DNA of 64,000 nt. Source: Sitta carolinensis (lineage: Eukaryota > Chordata > Aves > Passeriformes > Sittidae). The stretch's first letter is position 1, and each line of letters opens with the position of its first letter. The stretch is taken from assembly GCA_032173965.1 (NCBI GenBank), contig CM063289.1:28049690-28113689 (forward strand). Reading direction: 5' to 3'. Below the pieces are notes generated by a model, which was not told the DNA's origin, did no database searches, and was given only the letters and a program-made list of their open reading frames with translations. This document shows, piece by piece, positions 36,767 through 48,960 of the stretch. Made by a program: the position numbers and the translations under genes.

Positions 36767-37996
36767 CTTAATGGCAATCAAACTTTTTGTTAAGATAAAT
36801 ACTAACAAACTGGTAAAGAGAAAAACCATCATTATTTTACCAGTCAAATCCAACAGTGTTTTCTCAGGAGGCACCTCAAATTTTGATTACATAAGTACTG
36901 CAGGCTTGAGCTCATGCTAAGATAATCTCAACACCTTTTAAGCTTTAGTAGAATAACTTTCATGTTATAACTTTATTCAGTCATTAAGACAGCAATAATT
37001 TAAGACAGGAAATAAGGAGGAAAAAAATTGCCTTTGCACAAGTTATTCTATTAAGGACTGGAATATTAATCTTATTGGGTACATGAGACCCTGTGCAACC
37101 ATGGAAACCATGGCATTGGATCCATTCAGCCTCCAAAGCTGAGCTGGGGCCTATGGTTGCTATGAGAGGATATAGCACACGCCCCTCAGCAGTTCTGGTT
37201 AGAAAGTTCTATTGTGTGTTTGTCTACACTTCATCTCAGCATAAAGTTATTTGTGGAACTGAGGTTAAGGAGAGGGTTCTGAAATCTGAAAACATACCTT
37301 TCAGATTAATTTAGGAAATCAGATGCTCTTTCACAACAGTTTGGGGCTTATTTGTGACAATTTAACTGATATCTTCCCTTGTTCTGAAAAGATAAAAAAG
37401 GATATAGTGAATTTGACTTGGAGAAGTTGGGGATTAATTTATATTCCAATAGCATATAAGTATCTTTTTCAAGCTCATCCTCAGCCCAGACATCCTACAG
37501 ACAGCCTGCAGGAGATGGTGGTATAGAAACATGCCCTGGATTATGTAGGGTTTTTTAAAATTAAATGCAAAATTTTAAGGAAAAATACAAATGTAAATCC
37601 TCTGAAACATAATAAACTTGAATATTTTAATTTATTATCTTTTCTAATTGCAAGACCAATTACACTAGGAACAATAACATGGCAAACAAAACCATCTTGA
37701 TGTGGAACAATAAAGTCTAAAAATCAAACGGAAGGTTTTTTAAAGGTTCATGAACTCTCAGTTCAGGAAATTATATCTGAAGCAGAATGGGTTGGGAGAA
37801 AACTTTCCCTGTAAAAAAATAGAACTCACCTAAACAAACAGCACACTTTTGTTTAAAGTGACTTATTAAGCCTTCTAAGCAGGTGATGGTCTCTGCATCA
37901 GCTCCTCTGACAGCAGCTCCCCCACACTAATTTTCCATGCTCAAGGCACTGTCCTCAGACCACCTCTTCCCTCTCAGCACCAGGACAGTACCCTAC

Positions 37997-38235
37997 CTGA
38001 TTCCTATTCCAGCTTTCTGTGTCACTGTCTCATTTAAAACCACTTTTCCTACCTTGCAGGACCTGCTCTCTCTGGGAAGATTGAGCTGTAGTTTGGTCTC
38101 CGTAACGTTCACCATCTGTCCCCTCTCCATGCTGGTGTCTCTGTTCCCCAAGACAAATTTTGCTGCTTCTACATATGCAGGATGCACCAGAAATACCAGA
38201 ATAACCAACTTGAGAAAACTGAGCAGAGCTTCAAT
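37997..38235 (-). pseudogene. FREM1: FREM1 first coding exon (signal peptide, N-terminus), start codon ATT
   Basis: The frame is open for 79 codons plus two bases. It begins with a hydrophobic stretch (LLSFLKLVILVFLVHPAYVEA) typical of a signal peptide, then KFVLGNR and ERGQM, then LNLP, CKVGK and VVLNETVTQKAG. The spacing and residues match the FREM1 N-terminus, which has a similar F..xNR....xxG....xL...P pattern followed by CKV and an NE.ITQ motif. A donor CAG|GTAGGG follows at 37,996. The codon at 38,233-38,235, where translation would be expected to begin, is ATT, with A at -3 and G at +4. This suggests ATG was lost. An upstream in-frame ATG at 38,334 would add 33 residues unlike a signal peptide. 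No stop or frameshift is seen inside this exon. Confidence 0.7.
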
Positions 38236-40689
38236 CTTCTGAGCCCAGGTGCCTCCTTCAGCGTGGTTGAAGCGTTCAGCGGATGACAGTGCTCGTTTCT
38301 GGGAGTAACAGTAAAGAGCAGCTTTTCTGCTCAAGAAAGGCTTGGAATTGCTTCCAGCTTTACTGCTATCAGAAGGAGTTTTGATTCCTGCTTCATTTTA
38401 AAGTCTTTAAAGAAGCCACCCAGTTTCTTCCAAGCTGTTGTGGGTGCATCTTGCTCGGTGTCAGTGGCCCAGTGGCTGAGCAGCTCGCAGGTGTTGGGTT
38501 GGTGGAGGTCAGTAGTTCAGCTGAGGAGTGCTCAGCAGATGGAGATGGCTGCCCTGGCACTCAGACAGGCTGAGGAACACACCCCAGAGAAATACTCTGC
38601 AATAACATCAGAGCAGGCAGAAGCTGTTTACCTGAAGGTGTTCAAAACATATTGTCAGCACCAAAAATGCTTATTCAGTTGTGGCAGTAACCAAAAATTA
38701 CAGAACTTTGTAAATTACTTACATAGTAGATGGCAGAGCACTCTTCTTCCCTTGATTTTGTTTAGTGGACTGTTATTTTGGAAGATCCAACTCTAAGGAC
38801 AGTTTCCTACTCTATGCAAGAGTCATGTGTCCTGCACAAGAAGCCAAAGTGGTTCAAATCCCCTTTGCACCAGAAAGGGCTTTATGCCAAGCTTGGTCCA
38901 CAGAGAGTGGTGCCACATCCATGGAGGATTTCTCATTTCCTTAGGAAAGTTTTCTCTAAAATTCCTCGCTGCCTCCTTTTTCATGTATGGTTTTTTCCAA
39001 AAGTGATTGTAACACCTGCATCCTACTCCCGGATCACACTTTGCTCTTTCCAAGCAAAACTATTGGTGCTTAAATGCTTTCATTAAAGTGCTTTTGGAAA
39101 AGTCTGTGTGAGAAATGCCAGGCAAATGCTCAACTCCTGATTTACAAAGGGTAGCAAATTCCTCAGCCTGCTGCCATTCATTTACAAAACAGACATTCTT
39201 AGGAGAAGCAGAAGTTGTGGGTGTGCAGGAGGCAGCAGGGAGAACGTCAAGGTTGGTGCCCTGGTTCAAACACCAGTACAATCATGAGCCTCTGGAAAGA
39301 CCAGCTGCCCTTATTTTGGGCACAACTCTGTTTTTACCTCCAAGGATCCGGATTAAAGGGCTGTCAGGAATTATGAATCAAACATCCACTACTGGGTTAT
39401 CAGATATCTTAACTTTGGGATAATGCACACCAGAATCCTCACTTTATTCCAAACACAGAACCATACAGGTGTCTTGTGGATGGCAAGGAGCACCAAGGAT
39501 CACTGCTCATTGAGGATCAGCCTTGTTTCAGAGACAGCTCAGAAGCTTCTGTTTGCAGCATGTTTGCAGCTATAGCCTTAAGGTTTCAGAGTGTGAATTA
39601 CTGTGGTGACATGATGAGGCAGAGAGAAATGGCAGTGACCTGCAAGCTACTGTTTGGAAGTGTGTTAACCCATTCCTACCCATAGCCAGGAGCATTTCTC
39701 ATGGCTGAAAGCACGTTGTACAGGTCATTAGGTGCCCTTCCTCAAGTAAGTCTTTGGAATTTGAGACACTGAGACACATAAGGAGAAATACTTTAAAGGA
39801 GTAAAAATCAGGAACATAAAATTTAAACCAAGGGCTATTTATAATATCTAAGTAGTTTTGGTAATAGAGCCTTTCTCTTGCTTTCTTCCCAACCATGTTT
39901 CACACAAAACTGAGTAGCTCTCAAAAACTGCACTTGTCTATCAAGAAAGTGAGAAAGAAGCTGCCATATTTAAAGGAAGAACAAAGCTTAAAACTTCTAC
40001 ATTACTGCTTACGAAATATCAGAATCTCTCTCGGCTTTCTGATTTACTCACTAAAATTCAGACTTCCTCACAGCACAAGTAAATCTCCCTTCTGGATGGC
40101 AAGATCTCCACTCTGCTGAAGTCAAAGTCACTTCTTCCTATGAGATACAAACCAATAAAGGATTTAATCTGATTCCAGCATTAGGCTTTTGTATCTAGTT
40201 GGGATTTGGTCATGTATCTATATTTTAATGTCTAAGTTCTAACACTCTTGGAAATCATGCACGTTTCAAACTTCCAATCAGTATGTAGGGATGGCAATTG
40301 TGATATCTGGCCTAGGTTCAGGTACTCCAAACTCTTATCCCTACTATGCCCTGTACATATCCTTAGGCCCTCAGAGCTACATAGACAAAATTGAATTTTA
40401 GTGTAAGTAACTTAGAATTTAGGCCAACACAATCTTGGCCTATAGAGCATCTTATAAATGTGATATATTTACATGTGATAGATTGATGTAATATATAAAA
40501 CACATCTGCTCTTACTGTATTTAATAATTGCTGAGAGCTAGCAATATCAGGATAGATTTATTATATTCCCCATCCCTTGTTTTACCAGTGATAATCAAAA
40601 AAGACTATATGATTTAGACCATTTAGCTGAGTTTTTTGTCATTTTGTAGTTAATGTATATCTTAGTATATTTTCCCTTACTTTTAACAA
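38236..40689. other. 5' flank of the FREM1 locus
   Basis: No CpG island, TATA box or upstream exon recognised. Open frames up to 118 codons show no domain. Confidence 0.5.
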
Positions 40690-41020
40690 AATCTTATAGG
40701 TGCAGACTCAGACACAAATCAAAAAGTTGCCTGACTGTTTATTGCATCTTTTTAGGAACATGTTGGTGTATCTCTATTCTGGAAAACATTTCACAGTTCA
40801 GTGATGGAAAATAGTTTGCACTTCATTTGTGCATGTACTAATTTTAGATTAAGCAGGACCACATAAATCCTGCTGAAAAATGATGCAATTAAGCCAGACC
40901 TATTTGTAAAAAGGACAACATGTGGCTGTAATTATAATGGCAAAGGATTTGGTAACACATTGACTTATTAGCGCGCTAAGAGGAGTTTGTGCAACATGCT
41001 GAGTAAGTCTTTACAGGAAT
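40690..41020. promoter_or_regulatory. Candidate conserved noncoding element
   Basis: This block is AT-rich, CpG-poor and free of repeats, within a 1.7-kb stretch that has no open frame. It has homeobox-like cores (GTAATTATAATGG, CAATTAAG) and an exact 12-bp palindrome TTAGCGCGCTAA at 40,968-40,979. It lies 2.5-2.8 kb upstream of the FREM1 first exon. The call rests only on composition and motif density; conservation could not be tested. Confidence 0.2.
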
Positions 41021-44000
41021 AAATCTTAATATTCCCCCTAAAGCCATTGAAACCATCCTCTGTTGCATTTCTGATCAAGTTCCAGGGTGATTTGCTTTTC
41101 CAAAATGGTCACTTTTGTTGTAAGAGTTGCAGTGTGTGCTGCATCTACTGCTACAGTGGGAGTAGCTGTAGTTGTTCCGTTTGATTTTTTTCAGAGCAAA
41201 ACTCTTGCCCAAGAGTGACCAGCACAAACACCAAAGTGCTCAAGTCTATCTATTTAGGTGTCCAATAATCTGTAAAGGTTTATAGAGCTCACACTTCATG
41301 ATGCTGTTGCAGTTTAAATGAGGATTTTGATTCCTCAGCACATTTCTAAACCCTTGGCAGCCCCTGAGAGTAATCAGTGCCTTCACCAACACAATCTTTG
41401 GTAAAAACTGACTGTACACTCCTTGACCTTATCCATGACCACAAAGACTGTGTCCACTATGATGCCAAGGAAGAGAACAAGCTACGTTTAAGACCATTTT
41501 TAGCTGTTTAGAGCCAAATTCAATTTGCCATCTGTACTTCAGCAGTAGAAATCCTCACTGTTCTGCAAGCATCCCTCCCTCCCTGCTGCCCACAAGTCAC
41601 ACTGTCCCTTATGATGACATATATGGGAAGGATTTTGTGCTCTTGAGACACACCTGTCAGGGCAAGCAGGACAGAAGTGTCCTAGGCCATCCCATCCAGG
41701 ACATTCCCTGGGACAGGCACCAGCAGGGATGCAAGTTTCTAATTCTCATGTTTAGCAAGAGCCCCTGCAAGCTCAGCTCCACAAAGTGTGGACCGAGGGT
41801 GAGTTAGGGCTCAAATACAGGCTCAGGTCCTTGTTTGAAGTGCAATACAGACCAAAACCCTTATACAGGGCTTTTTGGATGGTGGTCCTTCTATCAGCTC
41901 CTCCACATTCAAATGTTTGTGTGTGGTGGGTGCAGAAGGAGATGTGAGAATCTCAGGACCCAATGCCACCAGGCTGGTCAGTGATGGGAAGGCTCTTTCC
42001 AGCCCAGACATGGAAATCTGGCTGCCACATGCACAAAAGAATTAATTTTTTGTTAATCTTTCTCAAATTCTTCTTAAGGATGCTGTGGATGTTAATATGG
42101 GAGAATGATAGAGAACGATAGAGAATGAAAATCACCCTAAATATTTTTCTATTTTCAATCCCCAGCCTTTCTGATTTGCTGCTTTAATCTTCAACATAAC
42201 AGGAAAACCTTATTATCATAGTTGCATGCCTTGCCCTGAAGTAGATCAGAAAGCCCCTCTCATCTCCAAAGGGCTCATTTCCTTCAGAATTAAGACACTG
42301 AGTCAGTTGTTTCTTCAGTTTCAGTGACCTTTCTTCCCCTACTAGCTGGGGGGCTTGGTTCTTTCACAGGAGAACACGTAATATAAACATAATCAGCCCT
42401 TTCACATCACGGAACCCTTTGCTTCAGCAGGAGATTCCTTACTCTGATATATTTTTTTTCTGACATGCTCCAGCTAAAGTAAGATCCATAGGAAAGCAAA
42501 AAAAAAATGGACATTAAATGCTAACATCCACTGAAACATCACTTAAAGTGCACCTGTGTCTTGTCATTTCAAAATTAATATAAGGCATGTTATGTGATCC
42601 CTTTCGGTAATTAATTCAGCCCTCTCAGATTCCCCTTTCCCCTCACATTTATTAGCACAGAAAATCCTCATGCAGACAAACAGACAAAATAGCCACAGGA
42701 TTCCTGTGTGGAGCAAAGAACTTGGTGGAGGAGAAAGGGGCAAAGCTTTGCCTTGATGATTAAAACACCTGAGTGCCTGAAGCGTTCAGGTGTGGGGAAA
42801 ATGTTGCTGAAGTGATGCAAGCCTTTAAAAATGCCACCACAGTTTGCCTGGAAATTCAAAATCCTCATTAGTTGTATGAATAATTTATCAGCTGCTCCAC
42901 CAGGCAAGGAAAGGACACTTGTGTTGTGTACTTGACAATGAGGCTGGTTACCAGAAGCAAAAAGTTTGTGAGAAATGGAAATTCACTCACAAACTGTGGT
43001 CATTCCTTGCCAGAACTTTTACAAAGATATCATAAAGAAACCAGTCATGGAGGCACAGGGTACCCCTTCCAAGGACTGCTCAAAGTAGTTAATGCACTTT
43101 AAAGAATTGAACTGACTTTAATCCACTTCTTATTTGGTTTAAATAACAGGTATGGCATGTGCAGAATTAAAAAAAAAAAAAAAAAGTTTTTAAAATCCTG
43201 TATTAGTAGTTAAACATTCTCAAAAATGTATTTTAAATTAACTTAAGGAAGTTTGAAAGTACTGTAAGGAATAAATGTTGCTTTTAATCTTTCAAAGCCC
43301 AAACTGTAGCATTTCTGTTATCTGCTCCTGCCAAGTGTAAGAAGCATACAGGTCTTTAGGCACCCAGCAGTGATTCTTGGAAGGGCAATGAAAGAGGGAA
43401 TGGCAAAAGCCTGCCAAAAGGAAAATCAAAGCCATACCTGCAAGCTGCAGTACCGTTCTAGGAATCCCTTCTGACTTTTCCTTTTCATGTGTTTGAAATT
43501 GAAACTTTTCAAAATGTTGGCAAGGTTCTTTAAAATAATTTTTACTTCTGAAAAACCTAAACAACTTGGAGGGATGAGGGAGAGGAAGAAAGAGGAGGCA
43601 GAGATGGGGTTAAACTACAAAAAATAAGTGGGAAGAAAAAGGGAAGAAGCGGCATTAAATGGAACTGAATTGTCCCAAAGCAGACTCTTCAGAGGAAAAG
43701 AGCCCTAAAATGCAGGAAATCTGTCTAACCCTCTAACTATTCCCACTCAAGCTGCCCCGAAGTCACAGATGTTACTGATTCAGTTAGATAGCAATTCCAA
43801 GCTCCCAAAACAGATTCCAAGTGAGAAAATAGGAAAAGTCCTTGGTTGCCATTAGATACGCATTCTGAAGTAAAAAGAAGTATGAGCAGGGAGGAATTTG
43901 TGGCCTGGATTAGAGGTTCCACAGTAATTAAAGAGCAATGACAAATGGGGTCTGGGCTGACCTATTGAACGGGAAGCCGCAGGGTTGGGAGCTCAGGCTG

Positions 44001-44661
44001 CAGAGAAAATTCCTAGGGAAATGTGTCAGGGTTTTTTCCTGCTGTGATTTACCGACATGTTTAACAGGAATGAAACCCATACAGGTCTCTGCAGATGTAA
44101 CAGAGGGCCTACAGAGATTAGATGAAAAAGTGGAGAATTTAGCAGGGCATGCTAAAAGGCTTGTAAATTATGTTTTTAACTGTGCAATTAAATTGTATGT
44201 TGGGGTAATAATTTATGGCGTTGTTGCTAAAAACCCGGAGGAAAGTTATCTCTTCCTAAGAGAGCAAGGACATATCCCTCCAATGTGCCCAGCAGCCTTC
44301 AAAATTTTAACAATTGCATTAACAAGGTGGGAAGGAAAAAGGCACTGCCTGTAACCTGTGAGAATAACAGTAAAATTAAATAGAACTCCAGGTCCTGCCA
44401 CTAAGGGCTCCAAATGAGAGAACAATCATGTCCCCAGGTGGGTGATACAGGTAATGCAAATTCTACTTGTGCTGGCCATCAGAAGTTGTCCCCACACTGC
44501 TCACCTGGGGAGAGGAGGTGGATGAAGAGGAGATGCTAAACAAGGCCAGGCAGAAGAGGGATTGAAAGAGATGATGAAAAAATCTGGGATCCTGTCATCC
44601 CAGTCCTGGGGTACACAGGGCTTGAGCTGTGTCCTGGCCAGGCAGCAGGACCTGAGTAGTG
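41021..44661. other. Intergenic, no gene recognised
   Basis: Unique sequence apart from a 17-base A run. A 138-codon plus frame at 43,938-44,354 starts near an acceptor-like TTTAACAG, but I recognise nothing in it. Confidence 0.45.
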
Positions 44662-44708
44662 GCCCCATCCCATCCCATCCCATCCCATCCCACCCATCCC
44701 GTCCCATG
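44662..44708. repeat. CATCC pentanucleotide microsatellite
   Basis: Six uninterrupted or nearly uninterrupted CATCC units are followed by diverged copies. On the minus strand it produces a run of GMGWD residues in a spurious open frame. Confidence 0.9.
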
Positions 44709-45864
44709 CCTCCAGCTGCTTCTGTCTCTGCTTCACTCCTGTCCCTTCCAGGGGAATTACTGAACTCCTCTCTTGGGGAGCAGAGATGAGTATCCTCTCG
44801 ACACAGCCCTGAGACAAATCCTGCCTGTGCTTTGAGGGCCAAAGCTCTGCTCCAGGCTGTGCTGCTGGATCCACAACCTCAGCCTGCCCTAAATTCCTTT
44901 CCCATTCCTCCCCTCTCAATAGCTGAAGAGGTTTCCTTTTCAAGACATTTTGTGTTGTTTTGTATATTAAGTTTTTGTTTTGTTTTCACTAAAGGTTGCT
45001 CCCAAGCTCTGAGTGCCTGCCCTTGCAATTAGTTAGATCCACTGTCCAATTGGAATAAAAACCTGGCAACATAATGATCTTCCCTCACAACAAAGCAAAT
45101 TAATATGACCAGCCAATAAATCAAGTGGCAGAATCAAGCCCCTTCCACCCAGCTCCCAATCCCATGCCATCAGGCCTCCTCCAAAGCTGTTGCATGCAGA
45201 TGGTTTTGTACATCAGGCTGGAAGGGTCAGTAACGTTTGGGCTGTTTCACACCACTGGGGCTAGGGACAGGCTCCAGAGCCAGCAGGCATCTGCAAAATG
45301 TGCTGTTGGCAGCTCTCTCCATCACAGTCAGGGTTTTTAACCAGAGTGAGCCCAGCCCTGCATCACCACACTGTGATGCAGCTCTTGCAGCTCCTTCAAA
45401 ATGGTGGAGGGTGGTTTTAGGGAAGCTGGAGGATCACAAGGACACAGACATGGGCCCACGCCATCCTCCAACTTCAGCACCTCTTTAGCCATCACTGTGC
45501 TGGTTTCACTTTACTGAATTATTTCTCAGGTATGTTTGAAAAGGAGAATTCAAAATCTTGCATACAAATAGTTCCCTGGGTGTCAAAACCAGCAACACTT
45601 CTCTTCCCAAGATTATTCCTATCAGATGATATTTGATCTGCAAAAACATCAACACAAGGCAACTGCATTTCTATCGATAATACCAGCATTTACAATATTG
45701 CTGTATCAGTAACACTAATAGCTCAACCACACCAAAACCTAATACAAATCTGTACAGTAACAGCTTGGAATAACAATGGCATTAATCAAAATGATGTATA
45801 GTGAACCTAAAGGCTCTGAATATTTTTAGACAGCTGTGGTTAGAAGGCTTAGCTGAACTCAGCT

Positions 45865-46000
45865 AAGCTGAATTTAGCTAGATTGGGCCAGGCTTTGAGT
45901 AATCTGGTCTAGTGGGAGGTGTCTCTGCCCAAGACAGGTGTTTGGAAAAAATGAGCTCTAAGGTCCCTTCCTACCCAAACCATTCCAGGATCCTATAGTT
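45865..46000 (+). mobile_element. CR1 LINE 3' end fragment
   Basis: ATTGGGCCAGGCTTTGAGTA, ATCTGGTCTAGTGGGAGGTG, TAAGGTCCCTTCCTACCCAA and CCAGGATCCTATAG match the CR1 3' terminus, plus orientation, diverged. Confidence 0.9.
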
Positions 46001-46955
46001 CCTTAGAGGAGAAAGTAGGGCTGAACTGGCAGCATGTCTTTCCTGCACCACTGAGGCAGCAGGCTGGGGATTAGAGGAGGAAATTTCTGTGTGACTGATA
46101 CTGTAACAGATAAGGCAGTTCCCTTGACAAATAAAGAGTTAACTCCTGCTTAGGAAAAATAGGTTGGATTACAGAAAGGTAGGGTCTGAGTTTCAGGCTG
46201 CATCACCAGGAGATGAACAGAACCAGAGCTAAATAATTCTGGACATTTTCTATGGAATTTGGAATATATTGTTTCCTTGAAGGCAGCAAAGCTGAGGTGA
46301 CAAAAGGAAGAAAAATGGGTGGAAAATGAAGCAAATATCCTTGACTAATGAAAGACATGAGGGCTAGAAAATTTCAAATTATTCATAATTGAGGATGTGA
46401 GAACCCACCCAATGTTAATGCATTTAAAAAAAAGTTCTCACCAAAATGTTCCCTGTGCTTGAATTGAGTCTTATGCTTCCTTCCTCTCTCTCATCAAATT
46501 CCCAGTTTTCTGGTTAGGGGATGTAAACACAGGTCTTCCAGCAGGGATGTGCCATCCCCTGCCATCCCATGGACACATGACTCCATGGTTATGGGAAGGA
46601 GTTTTATCCTAATTCCAGGTGAGTGTTTTCCCTTACCCTTAGGCACAGCAGAGCAGATATCTGACAGCTCCTTGAGTATCAGTAACACCTTTTTAAAAAT
46701 TGATGTGCAATAAGAGTTGGATTTCTGAAGGGGAAGTGCTGCCAGAATAATCAGTTTAAATCCCTCTAATTGAAAGCTCAATGCAAAATCCAAGCAAAGG
46801 CAAGAAGAGTCCACAGCACGTGGACGCCCATTAACATAATGAGGGGAAACAGGAGGGCTGCAGAGGACATGGAGAGAAATAATCTGGACCTAAGATACAT
46901 TGAGGGCACATATCTATGGAGCTGTTCTTTACTGGCAAAGGGGAAATGCATTTTC

Positions 46956-47215
46956 ATAGAGTTATGGAATGATTTGGATGGGAAAGGACCAAGCTTATCT
47001 TGTTCCAACCCTCTGCTGTGGACAGAGACACCTTCCACTATCCCAAATTTCTCCAAGCCCCATCCAACCTGGCTTTGAATTTTTCCAGGGATGGGTCATC
47101 CACAGCTTCTCTGGGCAACCTGTGGCAGGGTCTCACCACCCTCACAGGGAAGAATTTCTTCCTGCTATCTTATCTAACACCACTCTCTGTCAATTTAATT
47201 TCAATAATTACATCT
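46956..47215 (-). mobile_element. CR1 LINE 3' fragment
   Basis: ATAGAGTTATGGAATGATTT, GACACCTTCCACTATCCCAA, CTTCTCTGGGCAACCTGTGG and AGGGAAGAATTTCTTCCTGC are CR1 3' UTR landmarks in reverse orientation. Confidence 0.9.
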
Positions 47216-48433
47216 TTAGCACAGGCTCATGATAGTGAGATTTTCAGATCTGTGCTGATGCCTCTGGAAAACTCAGTGTACCCAAAGTCAGGCTCAAGCA
47301 GTTAGTCAAATTCTGAAGCTTGAAAATGTCACTGGGATGTCCCAGAGCAAACTGGAATATGCAATATCTTGTGGCATACACAAGTAGAGGGCACAAAGTG
47401 GCTCCTCCATCTCTTCAGGTGAGGAGACGGACTGTGCAGTGAAGCAATGCAGTGATGAAACTTTCCCAGCTATTATGAAGGGATTCAACATCTACTCACA
47501 CACAGAGAAGAATGCTATTTTCTGAACATAGAACTTGAAACTTGCCATGATTTTTGGCCCTTTTTGCCAAACAGGCTGGTTCAAGTTGTGAATCAGATAT
47601 TGTTAATTCAATAGTTCGCTGCTGGATGTATTTTATGTCAATTTAATAACTTATTAATAATTATTGGGTGACCTGTCATAAATTAGTTAGTACTGCCCCA
47701 GAAGATAGTTTGGGATGTACAGAGTGATTTACATAACAGATCTTGTCATGTCTCTGTCTTCTCTGCTTCTTTTCATTTATTCATGTGTAGAGCCAGGCAG
47801 ATAATGAAAAAAGTAATTAATAGATTTGGCTTGAAAAATGTTTTGATATTAACGTATATTTTATTAATACAAACTATCTGTCCAAACACCAGGAGCCGGA
47901 TGAATAATGGGCAGAAAAACTTCGTTCACTGCAGGTAAAGCATGAAATTTATTGCATCAATCTTCTGACAGTTACCTCTTAGCCAGATTTAGCAAGGTGG
48001 ATAGACCAAACGAAATACAGCAGAAAAAATGAAGAAGGCGGCAAACGTACCTGACACTACTCGCTCTCAAAAAAAAAAAAGAGCAGACTGCTGCTAGAAA
48101 GCCAAATTCCCAGCTGGAGAATGATCCCTGGCTGGGGACCAGGTCAGCCACACAGATATGCAAGAGACGAGACACAGCAAGGTTGGCTGGGAGTTCCCTG
48201 ATGGCAGCAGTGATTTACCTGCAGTCCTGCAGCTATCAGGATGGCCTGAGGCACCAATTCCACAGACTTGCACGGGAAGCAGGAGACAGCAGGGAGAGCT
48301 GGCTGTGGCTTGTGCCTTTCCAACCAGGTCATTTGTCCTGTGGAACAAAGAGACACAGAATGCAGAATAAGGGAATAAATAGGAAGAAGCTGACACTGTT
48401 AGTGGTTATTTATTACTTATTTACTAGCAGGCA
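47216..48433. other. Intergenic, no gene recognised
   Basis: AT-rich unique DNA with TAAT-rich stretches near 47.6-47.7 kb, then sequence leading into the coding-like block. Confidence 0.5.
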
Positions 48434-48943
48434 ATGTCTGACCTGCAGGCTATACTAAAGAAACATCCTCAGCTAACTCCTAAATTACCAAAGGTTTCTA
48501 CTCCTTCCACTGAGGTCCAGAAATCTCAGCCTGGCACCAGCCAGCCTGGGAGTCGGGTTAGCTCCTTGGCTGCTGCTGAGGAAGTCACTGTGTCTGATGA
48601 CAATGAGTTATGAAACCAGAAAGTGCATCAACAGAATATGATGGGCTGCCTGAGCATCTTGAGTGCCTGCATCATATAACTGGGGTTCCGGTACCTGGCA
48701 AAAGAGACACATTGGTCTTTTAGAATAATCCTTTAAAACAAGCAAAGATACTGTCACTTGATGACCACAGATTTATGGGAACACCAAAATACAACAGTTT
48801 TGGAACAGCCTCTCATTGGGCTGGCAGTTGATGTCCAATGTCCTTCTCAGAGACATTTAGAATTCTCCTTGCAACCTGATGAAAGGGTAGGTGAGGTACA
48901 TCAGGTCCTGATTACATCCACTTTTAACCTGGTGCTCTCATGA
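48434..48943 (+). pseudogene. Unidentified coding-like block with frame changes
   Basis: An acceptor-like pyrimidine-rich stretch ends TTACTAGCAG just before GCA-ATG. A 59-codon frame follows (MSDLQAILKKHPQLTPKLPK near the start, AAAEEVTVSDDNEL at the end). Its stop TGA overlaps an ATG (ATGA at 48,610) that opens a second frame: KPESASTEYDGLPEHLECLH, then GVPVPGKRDTLVF, then TAG at 48,721. Beyond it, SLDDHRFMGTPKYNSFG in one frame and IGLAVDVQCPSQRHLEF in another run to 48,943. Composition looks more like coding sequence than the surrounding noise. I do not recognise the protein. It may be a decayed retroelement or gene remnant. Confidence 0.3.
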
Positions 48944-48960
48944 CTGCCAACTTTCTTCAT

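Larger units (their letters stand above)
7925..38235 (-). pseudogene. FREM1: FREM1 locus, decayed multi-exon gene (unitary pseudogene)
   Basis: FREM1 is a secreted basement-membrane protein. It has a signal peptide, an N-terminal region, twelve CSPG repeats, a Calx-beta domain and a C-type lectin domain, and it works with FRAS1 and FREM2 in epithelial-mesenchymal adhesion. Here, minus-strand blocks resembling its N-terminal region and about eight successive CSPG repeats appear in the correct order, separated by introns, from 38.2 kb down to 7.9 kb. Diagnostic short matches include CKV..VVLNETVTQ (38.0 kb), LQGWLT (34.1 kb), AKDWAVLRIFDG (31.2 kb), LVVKET..ITRRQL (30.0 kb), LEDIVIFSATDG (26.8 kb), DCCF..LPVDN (21.0 kb) and YMHNDTESLEDSFTMQLTDG (8.0 kb). 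Several blocks carry in-frame stops or frameshifts and the expected start codon is ATT. Retained introns argue against a processed copy. The C-terminal half lies beyond position 1. FREM2 and FREM3 are less likely because their CSPG repeats are mostly in one very large exon. A decayed sex-chromosome gametolog is an alternative to a species-wide loss. Confidence 0.8.

Noticed and set aside
43938..44354. 138-codon plus-strand frame
   Set aside because: Length is within chance for 64 kb on six frames. No domain, and only a weak acceptor-like site upstream.
44501..44943. Frames with GMGWDGMGWD repeats
   Set aside because: Translation of the CATCC microsatellite.
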